Origin: Methanobrevibacter sp.
GTDB lineage: Archaea; Methanobacteriota; Methanobacteria; Methanobacteriales; Methanobacteriaceae
NCBI GenBank assembly: GCA_017652345.1
Contig: JAGCBE010000255.1
Location: 53,477-117,476 of the forward strand
DNA: 64,000 nt
Reading direction: 5' to 3'
This document shows, in pieces, positions 57,893-64,000 of this stretch. The stretch's first letter is position 1. Every line of letters starts with the position of its first letter. The position numbers were made by a program, and so were the translations under genes. The notes beneath the pieces were generated by a model, which did no database searches, had not been told where the DNA came from, and saw nothing but the letters and a program-made list of their open reading frames with translations.

Positions 57893-57924
57893 AGGGCGCT
57901 CTAGCCAACTGAGACTACATCCCC
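57893..57924 (-). tRNA. Orphan tRNA 5' half
   Basis: GGGGATG-TA followed by CTC-AGTTGGCTA-GAG and CCCTA: acceptor strand, D arm and start of anticodon stem. No 3' half follows directly. It may belong with the 3' half at 57184-57217, in which case an HNH gene, tRNA-Ala and a tRNA-like element lie in between. Confidence 0.4.
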
Positions 57925-57994
57925 ATTAATAGTGTGCAAAGCAGTGGGCTGACCTGCTCAACTTCCATTTAATTTTCTTGCACACTAAAGTTTG

Positions 57995-58189
57995 CTACAA
58001 AAGGTGAACAAACTTATAAGTCTTTCTGTCTTTCGGACAGACCTTTTCTATAATCTCCCATTTGAGAGAAGGATTGTAGATTAAATGCTTGTAAATAAAT
58101 AACAAGCAATATACAACTTCGTTGTTTGGAGTTAACAACTTTGCACACTTAATCGTTCTTCCGATGTAAGTGAAGTTAATGAATTTCAT
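57995..58189 (-). CDS. Small unknown protein, 64 aa
   Basis: MKFINFTYIGRTIKCAKLLT, then VVYCLLFIYKHLIYN; partly hydrophobic, basic end. TGG for Trp. No family recognised. Confidence 0.5.
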   Translation of the reverse strand: MKFINFTYIGRTIKCAKLLTPNNEVVYCLLFIYKHLIYNPSLKWEIIEKVCPKDRKTYKFVHLL

Positions 58190-58214
58190 TTTGATGAGGT
58201 ATTAAAAATAATCG

Positions 58215-58289
58215 TGGGAATAACAGGATTCGAACCTGTGACCCTCTGAATGTAAGTCAGATGCTCTGAACCAACTGAGCTATACTCCC
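58215..58289 (-). tRNA. tRNA-Val(UAC)
   Basis: Acceptor GGGAGTA/TATTCCC, D stem GCTC/GAGC, anticodon stem TCTGA/TCAGA with loop CTTACAT, T arm ACAGG-TTCGAAT-CCTGT, A73. Confidence 0.92.
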
Positions 58290-58298
58290 GATTGAGTC

Positions 58299-58658
58299 TT
58301 ATGACTCAGTTTGATCATCGACGTTATCATCGACTAGTTCTACAGTGACAGATTGACCGTTCACCTGATCCTTCAAATCATTATAGGCATCGACCAACTC
58401 ATTGTACTCATCAATAAGATTATTGTACTTTTTGCTTAAGTCTTGATAATGATTAGCAACCTTTTCCAGAAGTTCCCAACCTTCATCTCTTTCTGCTGTA
58501 GTGATCAGCCAGAAGATATAAGTTAGGAGGAGAGGAATAAACATTATACCGATACCGTAAGCACCTTTCACCATAGTAAAGATGAAAAGTACTAAGAATA
58601 GCAAAATACCACCACAAAACATGGGATATTTCTTGATATATTCTGAAATATTTTTCAT
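58299..58658 (-). CDS. Membrane-anchored coiled-coil protein, 119 aa
   Basis: Two transmembrane segments (residues 14-32 and 36-55), then a coiled coil (LEKVANHYQDLSKKYNNLID) and acidic tail. Spanin-like or scaffold roles possible; not recognised. Confidence 0.7.
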   Translation of the reverse strand: MKNISEYIKKYPMFCGGILLFLVLFIFTMVKGAYGIGIMFIPLLLTYIFWLITTAERDEGWELLEKVANHYQDLSKKYNNLIDEYNELVDAYNDLKDQVNGQSVTVELVDDNVDDQTES

Positions 58659-58687
58659 GATAAAAAATTAAAGCGCTTCAGTCACAT

Positions 58688-58764
58688 TGGTAGCATCTCC
58701 CAGGCTTGAACTGGGGACCTTCACCTTATAAGGGTGCTGCTCTAACCGACTGAGCTAAGATGCT
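58688..58764 (-). tRNA. tRNA-Ile(UAU)
   Basis: Acceptor AGCATCT/AGATGCT, D stem GCTC/GAGC, anticodon stem GCACC/GGTGA with loop CTTATAA (UAU, reads AUA), T arm CCCAG-TTCAAGC-CTGGG, A73 and CCA encoded. Confidence 0.9.
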
Positions 58765-59149
58765 ATACCACAGATTTTGAAGATCCTTGTAATTGTTTCT
58801 TCTGATTTTCGAGTTGAGCTATCTCAGTTCTGAGTCTACAAATTTGAGAAAAACCCTTACAATCAGTAATAACAAATAAAGACTTTAAAAACGATTTAAG
58901 TTCTTTAAGTGATTTGATTGTATTAAAAGATCTCTCAATAAATACACCATAGTACTCACCTCTTGTTGAGGGTACCATTATGTAAATTACTGATTTATCT
59001 ACACTTGCTGGTAAATGATGAGAAATTCTAATTTTTATATCACCATACAAAAGATACTTAGATTCTGTTGTTTTGGCTTCATTGTATAATTTACATCCAT
59101 TTTGTTTAAGCCAATTAACTAACAAAGTGGATGCTTGTCTAAAATACAT
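58763..59149 (-). CDS. Unknown protein, 128 aa
   Basis: MYFRQASTLLVNWLKQNGCK; alpha/beta domain then a C-terminal coiled coil (RLRTEIAQLENQKKQLQ). TGG for Trp. The stop overlaps the tRNA-Ile 5' end by two bases. Confidence 0.65.
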   Translation of the reverse strand: MYFRQASTLLVNWLKQNGCKLYNEAKTTESKYLLYGDIKIRISHHLPASVDKSVIYIMVPSTRGEYYGVFIERSFNTIKSLKELKSFLKSLFVITDCKGFSQICRLRTEIAQLENQKKQLQGSSKSVV

Positions 59150-59167
59150 GACTTTTAGAAAACTCTA

Positions 59168-59383
59168 TTATTCCCCAAGAATCTTCTTGAGATTCTTAAT
59201 GGAAGTAGAATTTTGAGTTTTAAGGTTAGTCAACTGAGAAACCTCCATCTGCAGAGCGAGAATCTGCTTGTTGTGATCTTCAACAGCTGAAGTAATCTCA
59301 GAGTTGACTTCGTTCAACTCCTCGTGCATCTTTCTTAAGCTGTCAAGAATCGTATTGCGTTTGTTGATAAGTTCCTGTACCAT
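59168..59383 (-). CDS. Small coiled-coil protein, 71 aa
   Basis: Almost wholly helical heptad pattern (ILDSLRKMHEELNEVNSEIT). Likely oligomeric. No family recognised. A weaker promoter match lies just upstream. Confidence 0.65.
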   Translation of the reverse strand: MVQELINKRNTILDSLRKMHEELNEVNSEITSAVEDHNKQILALQMEVSQLTNLKTQNSTSIKNLKKILGE

Positions 59384-59397
59384 GATTAAATTAATTG

Positions 59398-59428
59398 CAA
59401 AAATAATAGTTAATTTTTAATTTTCAAA
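59398..59428 (-). promoter_or_regulatory. Possible Bacteroidetes-type promoter
   Basis: TTTG (59425-59428), 19-base spacer, TATTTTTG (59398-59405) on the minus strand, 15 bases before the ATG of the 59168-59383 gene. The region is so AT-rich that chance is a concern. Confidence 0.4.
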
Positions 59429-59680
59429 ATTTTCTTGTAAAATTTTGTAAAAATCAGCTTTTTCGCACTCTGGATCATGAACGATTGTTGTGGATTCACC
59501 TTTTCTTCCATCCTGAGGATAGAGAAATGTGTATGATATATAATCATGTCCATCCATTTCAAATCGTTCAATATACATAGTTCTACCGCTCTCTGGAAGG
59601 TTTCTTTGATCAGAAACTTTAATAACAGAAGAACAAGAGTATACTACTAGTAGAAGTAATACTAGAATAAGTCTTCTCAT
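59417..59680 (-). CDS. Lipoprotein, 87 aa (related to 52722-53063)
   Basis: Lipobox LLVVYSC (Cys 16). EMDGHDYISYTF and STTIVHDPECEKADF match the 52722-53063 lipoprotein. Probably surface-anchored; role unknown. Confidence 0.75.
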   Translation of the reverse strand: MRRLILVLLLLVVYSCSSVIKVSDQRNLPESGRTMYIERFEMDGHDYISYTFLYPQDGRKGESTTIVHDPECEKADFYKILQENFEN

Positions 59681-59726
59681 AATAAAAAATAAATACCACT
59701 ACAAAAAGTAGTGGCATTCTTTCTTA

Positions 59727-60023
59727 CTAGAAAGTGGTTTCCGTATCAGAGAGATACTCCATGGTCTGAGCCAAGGTAATCTTCTCATCGATACTCTTGA
59801 AACTTTCAAGAAGGTCACGAAGAATCAGCAGGTCCATCTGAGAGATGAGAGCCGTGATCACCAGACCAATGTCATGGGTATCACGCAGCTCTATTCCCTG
59901 CTTCACGACGTTCATAACTTTCTCCTTAACCTCAGGAGTGAGGACATCGACTTCGATCATCTGATCGAAGGTGTGATTGCACCTATCGATGATTTTGCTT
60001 ACGGTGGTTTTTCCGAATTTCAT
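59727..60023 (-). CDS. Unknown helical protein, 98 aa
   Basis: MKFGKTTVSKIIDRCNHTFD; helical, GC-richer codons and regular composition suggesting good expression. No family recognised. Overlaps the next gene by 41 bases. Confidence 0.7.
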   Translation of the reverse strand: MKFGKTTVSKIIDRCNHTFDQMIEVDVLTPEVKEKVMNVVKQGIELRDTHDIGLVITALISQMDLLILRDLLESFKSIDEKITLAQTMEYLSDTETTF

Positions 60024-60318
60024 ATTTCTTGGGATAATTGTTTTTGTTTAAACCTGTGAGTTTGAACCAAAGATCAGTAGATCTCTGATCCACATTGTAG
60101 CCATCGATGAAATAGCCACGATTCGTTTTGATCATTTCTTTACCAGGAATGTTCGGATTGTGATTCTTCCATCGAATAAGGAGCTTTTCTTTTGCTCGAA
60201 CGGTTTTGTTCGAGACTACGGAATAACCACCATAAAGGAGACCATTCTGAAAAACAGAAACTTCTTCCTTTACTTCCGGTTCTTCTGCAATTTTCTGAAC
60301 TTTGTCTTTCTTTTGCAT
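59983..60318 (-). CDS. Unknown basic protein, 111 aa
   Basis: Charged N terminus, middle IKTNRGYFIDGYNVDQRSTD, and a strongly basic C terminus (RKNHRKQNHR). Possibly nucleic-acid binding. TGG for Trp. Confidence 0.65.
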   Translation of the reverse strand: MQKKDKVQKIAEEPEVKEEVSVFQNGLLYGGYSVVSNKTVRAKEKLLIRWKNHNPNIPGKEMIKTNRGYFIDGYNVDQRSTDLWFKLTGLNKNNYPKKYEIRKNHRKQNHR

Positions 60319-60354
60319 TGTACTTTTTATATAAAAATACTTGGAAAACTTGAA

Positions 60355-60747
60355 TTACTCTTGTATTACTTCTTCTTTAGGTTCTTCTTCCTTATGTTCA
60401 GTAACACTAGTAACAATATCATCATATCTCTCCAGTACAAGTTCTCTCTGAGAACGACTCAGATTTGATTTCTTGGAATGGATGAGATCACGCTCATATT
60501 CAAATGCTTTAAATGTTTCGATTCCACATTCAGCAAGAATACGACTAGTAGTTCTTTTCTTCCTAGCGAGAACGCCAAGAAGAAACTCATTCAACTTGAT
60601 TATTGGAAGCAAGTTGTAGTCAGACTTCAACTCTTCAATTGTAATCTCTTTTACTGGCTCAAGTTCAAAGTCTTCTGGTTTGAACGCTTCTTTGTCATAA
60701 ACAATGAATTGTTCAATATCCTTAGCAAGATGACATATATAATACAT
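60355..60747 (-). CDS. Unknown protein, 130 aa
   Basis: MYYICHLAKDIEQFIVYDKE, then a helical LRDLIHSKKSNLS-like segment and acidic tail (EHKEEEPKEEVIQE). No family recognised. Confidence 0.65.
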   Translation of the reverse strand: MYYICHLAKDIEQFIVYDKEAFKPEDFELEPVKEITIEELKSDYNLLPIIKLNEFLLGVLARKKRTTSRILAECGIETFKAFEYERDLIHSKKSNLSRSQRELVLERYDDIVTSVTEHKEEEPKEEVIQE

Positions 60748-60848
60748 ACAAAGGATTTAGTATTGTATCTAAATGCCAACTACCAATCCCACTTCGGGAA
60801 CACCACGTCTCGATCATCGTCTCGACTTCTACTATCAGCTGTAAGCAT
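60748..60848 (-). other. Intergenic region, nothing identified
   Basis: About 100 bases with a few GC-rich stretches (CACTTCGGG, CACCACGTCTCG). No tRNA, ORF or terminator that I can support. Confidence 0.3.
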
Positions 60849-61085
60849 TTAATTTTTAAGTTTAATAGATTCATGAATTAACATTGTTATATCGTCTTCT
60901 GTGCAATATCCGACGATATCTTCTGCAACAATTGGATTTGCAGGTACTAACTCGAATTCATATGGTGCTCCATAAGTTGTAGCCGTTCCCTTTCCTTTTC
61001 TTACAATAACAACGTAGCCATTCTTTAATTCAAGCTTAGCTACGTTGTTATTAAAAATAAGATCCTTGAATGACTTCTTAGCCAT
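60849..61085 (-). CDS. Unknown protein, 78 aa
   Basis: Start at MAKKSFKDLIFNNNVAKLEL. Beta-rich with a Gly/Lys loop (VRKGKGTATTYGAPYEFELV). Overlaps the upstream gene by 8 bases. No family recognised. Confidence 0.65.
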   Translation of the reverse strand: MAKKSFKDLIFNNNVAKLELKNGYVVIVRKGKGTATTYGAPYEFELVPANPIVAEDIVGYCTEDDITMLIHESIKLKN

Positions 61086-61239
61086 TGTTCTCGCATATGC
61101 GATGATCAAATGGCACAGAAGCATTGACCTTACAAGGGAAGTACTTTTTCACTTTCTCGATCTTGGTTTTCCCATCTTTCTGAGGAGTTTCCACCTCAAT
61201 GGTCCTACGAATAGTGATACCTCTTGTTTTAGTTCTCAT
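61078..61239 (-). CDS. Small basic protein, 53 aa
   Basis: Start at MRTKTRGITIRRTIEVETPQ; basic, ends HRICENNG. No family recognised. Confidence 0.55.
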   Translation of the reverse strand: MRTKTRGITIRRTIEVETPQKDGKTKIEKVKKYFPCKVNASVPFDHRICENNG

Positions 61240-61240
61240 A

Positions 61241-61345
61241 TTAAATAAATAAACAAAACAATAGAATACAGAGAACAATGATTAATCCTGCCACAAAATA
61301 TGAAACAAAATACACAATTGTCTCAGAATCTTCTCTTTCAAACAT
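61241..61345 (-). CDS. Small membrane peptide, 34 aa
   Basis: MFEREDSETIVYFVSYFVAG followed by a hydrophobic stretch LIIVLCILLFCLFI, TAA. A single transmembrane helix with acidic N terminus. Short but coherent. Confidence 0.45.
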   Translation of the reverse strand: MFEREDSETIVYFVSYFVAGLIIVLCILLFCLFI

Positions 61346-61516
61346 ACTATTATTTTTCTTGTTGAAAAATTATAAAAAGTCAACGTTGTCAAACTGCGTG
61401 AATGTTTCCGATTTTGAATTGGATACCTAAATTTCCAGAGCCAATCCTACGTCGATTACCGATGATTTAGGCCACCGTTACTTTTTTGTTCTAAAAAACT
61501 TTTTTACTTTTAAAAA

Positions 61517-61873
61517 CTAGATTGGCTTGGTCCAATCTGGTACTACTCTAATTATATTCTTATACTTACCAAGATATGGGATTGAAGTACCCCTAGTAGT
61601 AATAATATAAGTAGAGTCAGGTACTAATCCAGCACATTCGGGTGCAGCATTAAAACCAATTGTATTGATTTTATATGCACCTTTATCTGTACTGACAAGA
61701 TAGTAGACCTCAGTGTAAAATCCTTCCGAATCACCCTGAGTTGCTTCTACCTTCGATATAGACAGTACCTTGTGTACCTCAGTCTTAGTATCTCTTAGTT
61801 CAATCCAGGATATCCCGGCGAACAATAAAAAGATACCAAGAATTATCACAAATATTTTCGTAAATCTTTCCAT
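61517..61873 (-). CDS. Membrane-anchored protein, 118 aa
   Basis: Start at MERFTKIFVIILGIFLLFAG, a signal anchor, then a beta-rich periplasmic-type domain (YLVSTDKGAYKINTIGF). TGG for Trp. Terminator at 61901-61930 lies upstream, so it heads its own unit. Confidence 0.7.
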   Translation of the reverse strand: MERFTKIFVIILGIFLLFAGISWIELRDTKTEVHKVLSISKVEATQGDSEGFYTEVYYLVSTDKGAYKINTIGFNAAPECAGLVPDSTYIITTRGTSIPYLGKYKNIIRVVPDWTKPI

Positions 61874-61900
61874 AATGAACAACTAATAAGAAAAAAAATC

Positions 61901-61930
61901 GGAGCCTGACAGATAATTCTATCAGACTCC
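61901..61930 (-). terminator. Rho-independent terminator
   Basis: GGAG-C-CTGACAGA...TCTATCAG-A-CTCC hairpin, followed on the minus strand by TTTTTTTTC. It ends transcription coming from the 62-63.8 kb region. Confidence 0.85.
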
Positions 61931-61936
61931 AATCTT

Positions 61937-62038
61937 TTATGTTAATGCCTCAACTTCAATAACCTTTTGTCCTCCGAAGTCAAGTTTCCCGTCTGCATAA
62001 ATACAGTTGGTCCATTTGGAAGGACCGTTTGTTGAGAT
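61937..62038 (-). other. Exon-like open segment without start codon
   Basis: Open frame of 33 codons to TAA with protein-like sequence (GPSKWTNCIYADGKLDFGGQ, then KVIEVEALT) but no ATG; a TAA precedes it. Immediately upstream is GAAGATACTAGTCC, resembling the group I S element of the tRNA introns. It could be the 3' exon of an intron-split gene; the 5' exon is not identified. Confidence 0.4.
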
Positions 62039-62043
62039 TTAAA

Positions 62044-62211
62044 CTATTTGTTAGGACTAGTATCTTCACCCAACCGTGAGACTCAATACGATACTCTCTT
62101 TGTCCAATATCAAAATTGGCAAGCACCTAAAAAGGTAAAATAAAACAACGGTCTGTCTCGTCAGACAATTACTCATGTAATCCATGATTTCTTTTCTCCA
62201 CCTTTTGGCAT
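62044..62211 (-). CDS. Possible small Trp-rich protein, 55 aa, about four in-frame TGA
   Basis: With UGA=Trp the frame reads MPKGGEKKSWITWVIVWRDR, then LGACQFWYWTKRVSYWVSRL, to TAG. The aromatic density suggests a membrane-associated peptide if real. A competing frame (MDNIVKES...) overlaps. Uncertain because the region may be RNA. Confidence 0.35.
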
Positions 62212-62493
62212 TGCTACTATTGGAGAGCGACTCCTTCACAATGTTATCCAAAAGTAATCGTTGAGTTTTTGAAGGTTATTATATAGAAGAACACCTACAA
62301 ACTTACGGACCAAAAACTAACAATTTCATCTCTAACGAGATGGATAGGACTAGCTAACTCACCTATCACGTCCCCTTCAGGCTCTGGGCTTTGTAGAGTT
62401 AGATTATATTTTAAGTCGGATTAACCCATACTCTCAACCGACAGGGACAAGTTATAGGGATACCTCCCAGGAGTAAACTTGCAACCTAAGTGT

Positions 62494-62667
62494 CTAGACT
62501 CTCAAACCACCTATCGCAAATTGCTGATAGTGCTTGATAGCCCGTGTCTGTCCATTTGCCATCCGAATGGTTTGGACGTAGAGAAGAGACTCTCCGTAGT
62601 GTTTACGAAGATCACGGAGTTTGTTCTTGATCGGAATGTATCCAATCGGATGTACTTTTGCACGCAT
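62494..62667 (-). CDS. Small basic protein, 57 aa
   Basis: MRAKVHPIGYIPIKNKLRDL, then YVQTIRMANGQTRAIKHYQQ and a TAG stop. Basic, coherent codon use, GC-richer than the replication genes. It could also be a 5' exon, given the exon-like segment downstream. No family recognised. Confidence 0.5.
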   Translation of the reverse strand: MRAKVHPIGYIPIKNKLRDLRKHYGESLLYVQTIRMANGQTRAIKHYQQFAIGGLRV

Positions 62668-62699
62668 GGTATTAAATGGTTATGAAATTTCTAAAAACG

Positions 62700-63840
62700 T
62701 CCTTCTCAGTTATTATATTTCATGTTGAAGGATATACTTAAGCTAATGGTCTGACTCATGTTCCTGCATAAGAAAAATCTTACTTGGCCAATAACAGTAA
62801 ACATCAAATACCAGACTGTAGTTTTCTGCGTTCGTGATAGCATTAACTTAATGTACAACAATTAGTTTCGTTGAGTGAGTATTACCCGAAGAATTGTTTC
62901 CTCAACTACTTATCTATTCACCACGTAAAGGTTTGTTGCTTGAATAGTCGTTTCGTACAAAGGCTGAGTCGTGACCTGTACAACTGCCGTTTTCACCTCT
63001 TATCGAGGCTAGAACACACCCTTTTGGGGTAGGCAGCACAGAGACGGATTCATAGGTTCCGCAACCACTACACTTAGATATATAGATTACTCCGTTCACT
63101 AGAACTCCCTGCCGGGTTAACGAGATGCCTCCCGCTAGAACTTAGTTACTTGTTTGGTCTCACCAATTGCCTTGCGAGCGCATGGTGTCTCCATATTACA
63201 GGAGAATAACTCTGTTGTCTCTAAGTGTGCACAACACTTTTTGCTATTAGAATTAAAATGTTTTACATTAAAATTTTAATAACAGACGACCGAATGAGAA
63301 ACGTGGTTGTGCTTGCACAGAATGCTGCCTTTTGAGCAGTTTACCTGTCTACGTTTCCCTGTTACTTACCCGCCAAGGTGTTCACTCTACTAGTTGTTCG
63401 AACTTACCATTTCTGAAATCAATCGGATGGCTAATCCAACTGTGCCCGCCAAGGCATAAGTCCACTAACGTTCATCAAGATAACTATAAGGATGGCTAAT
63501 CCCGTTTGGTTATCCCGCAGTCATATTGTGTCACCCTCACGGGTCGAGTCAGGGTGGTCAACCCCAACGCTAGTTCCTATCCCCTCTGCCCGAGAGTACA
63601 CCAGAATCTAGCTTACATGACTGGTTTTCATATGGAATATCATCATGGGCGCACCAACGACAATATCGCAAAGCGACCTCTGTTGAAACCGCTTCACTTT
63701 ATCCCCTCACGGGTTTATCCTAACGATGAGAAACCCACCGACAATTTAACGCATTGTTACGGAATGTCCATCACAATAAATGTATTATGTATGGTTAATA
63801 TAACACACATTATGTGATATAACATTACTATTTATAATGT
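62700..63840 (-). ncRNA. Gene-poor, repeat-rich region, candidate large structured RNA(s)
   Basis: Over 1.1 kb with no convincing long frame, balanced base composition and many inverted repeats: CCATATTA-type stems, GGATTAGCCATCC twice (about 63425 and 63492), CCTTGGCGGG twice (about 63370 and 63448) and CCCGTGAGGG twice. An RNA such as GOLLD/ROOL, or several small RNAs, would fit. A GTG-started frame at 62914-63099 (Cys-rich) lies inside but is weak. Confidence 0.4.
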
Positions 63841-63841
63841 T

Positions 63842-63881
63842 AAGGAAAAAGGAGGGATTAGTAGTGTCCCACCCTTTCCTT
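63842..63881 (-). terminator. Long imperfect hairpin, possible terminator
   Basis: AAGGAAA...TTTCCTT with inner GGAGGGA/TCCCACC-like pairing. The U-rich part lies within the stem rather than after it, so termination is uncertain. Right of it, 63882-64000 is AT-rich with no gene seen. Confidence 0.35.
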
Positions 63882-64000
63882 TAACTTTCTTCGAAGTGAA
63901 TCAAAAAAATTGGCATATAAGTTGCAAAATTAAAAAAATTCTTGCTATTACATGCTAATTATTTGATTTTCTATTACTAACATATAATATATATAATATA

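Noticed and set aside
62914..63099. 61-codon GTG-started Cys-containing frame
   Set aside because: Weak start, lies in a region dominated by inverted repeats and repeated words, and has no neighbour overlap support; not listed as a gene.
1..64000. Plus-strand open reading frames of 60-240 codons, for example opposite the AAA+ gene at 44848-45564
   Set aside because: All lie antisense to minus-strand genes that have domains, signal peptides or tight start-stop overlaps. None shows a recognisable motif of its own.
1..64000. TAG as a reassigned (Gln) codon, as in some Bacteroidetes phages
   Set aside because: Frames joined here never need TAG readthrough, and TAG ends many genes at sensible places, including the homing nucleases. 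Breaks between coding fragments are TGA. The CUA tRNA alone is not enough.
1..64000. CRISPR arrays, rRNA genes, insertion sequences
   Set aside because: No regularly spaced direct repeats, no rRNA-like sequence and no transposase motifs were seen.

Overview
The window reads as part of a large, lytic-type bacteriophage genome infecting Bacteroidetes, probably gut Bacteroides or Prevotella. Every gene I can support lies on the minus strand. Sequence is AT-rich. Start and stop codons often overlap (TAATG). Shine-Dalgarno sites are mostly absent. Four clear promoters fit the Bacteroidetes pattern TTTG-N20-TAnnTTTG. UGA is not a stop here: many genes carry in-frame TGA where Trp fits, all supported genes end in TAA or TAG, and the window encodes a tRNA with anticodon UCA and G73 (18602-18672). 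Coordinates below therefore often join pieces that a standard-code caller would break apart.

Layout. 1-15 kb holds nucleotide and DNA replication genes: start of a ribonucleotide reductase, a PD-(D/E)XK exonuclease, a fused dNTP diphosphohydrolase/HAD protein, a resolvase, primase, two SSB-like proteins, a Sak4/RecA-like ATPase, DnaB-like helicase, SF2 helicase, family B DNA polymerase and RNase HI. 15-20 kb holds a GroEL chaperonin, an AAA+ ATPase, the UGA-decoding tRNA and a tRNA nested in another tRNA. 20-30 kb holds a VWA protein, Nudix hydrolase, deoxyribosyltransferase, HAD and calcineurin-type phosphatases, PurA-like and GuaB/GuaC-like purine enzymes and another AAA+ ATPase. 30-33 kb has three tRNA loci, one apparently circularly permuted, then an OmpA-like outer membrane protein. 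34-41 kb is a cassette of small Bacteroides-type accessory genes with paralogous pairs and TGG-only Trp codons.

41-59 kb is a tRNA-rich region of more than 20 loci mixed with homing endonucleases, ClpP, AAA+ ATPases including a PAN-like one, an SPFH protein, lipoproteins and small membrane proteins. Three tRNAs (Lys-UUU, Leu-UAG, Leu-UAA) carry group I introns at the same site, after U34; two introns encode HNH nucleases with their own promoters. Several tRNAs are structurally odd: class II Thr(UGU), initiator-like with a long variable arm, a Tyr(GUA) without a D arm, and a CUA anticodon. 59-62 kb has small unknown genes. 62-63.85 kb and 49.1-49.7 kb are poor in genes, rich in inverted repeats, share a sequence word and may be large structured RNAs.

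The combined picture is a phage that brings its own decoding system (recoded UGA, a broad tRNA set, a peptidyl-tRNA hydrolase-like protein), its own replisome, protein folding and quality control proteins, and purine remodelling enzymes. Structural and packaging genes are not in this window. All identifications come from reading motifs by eye; no database search was run.
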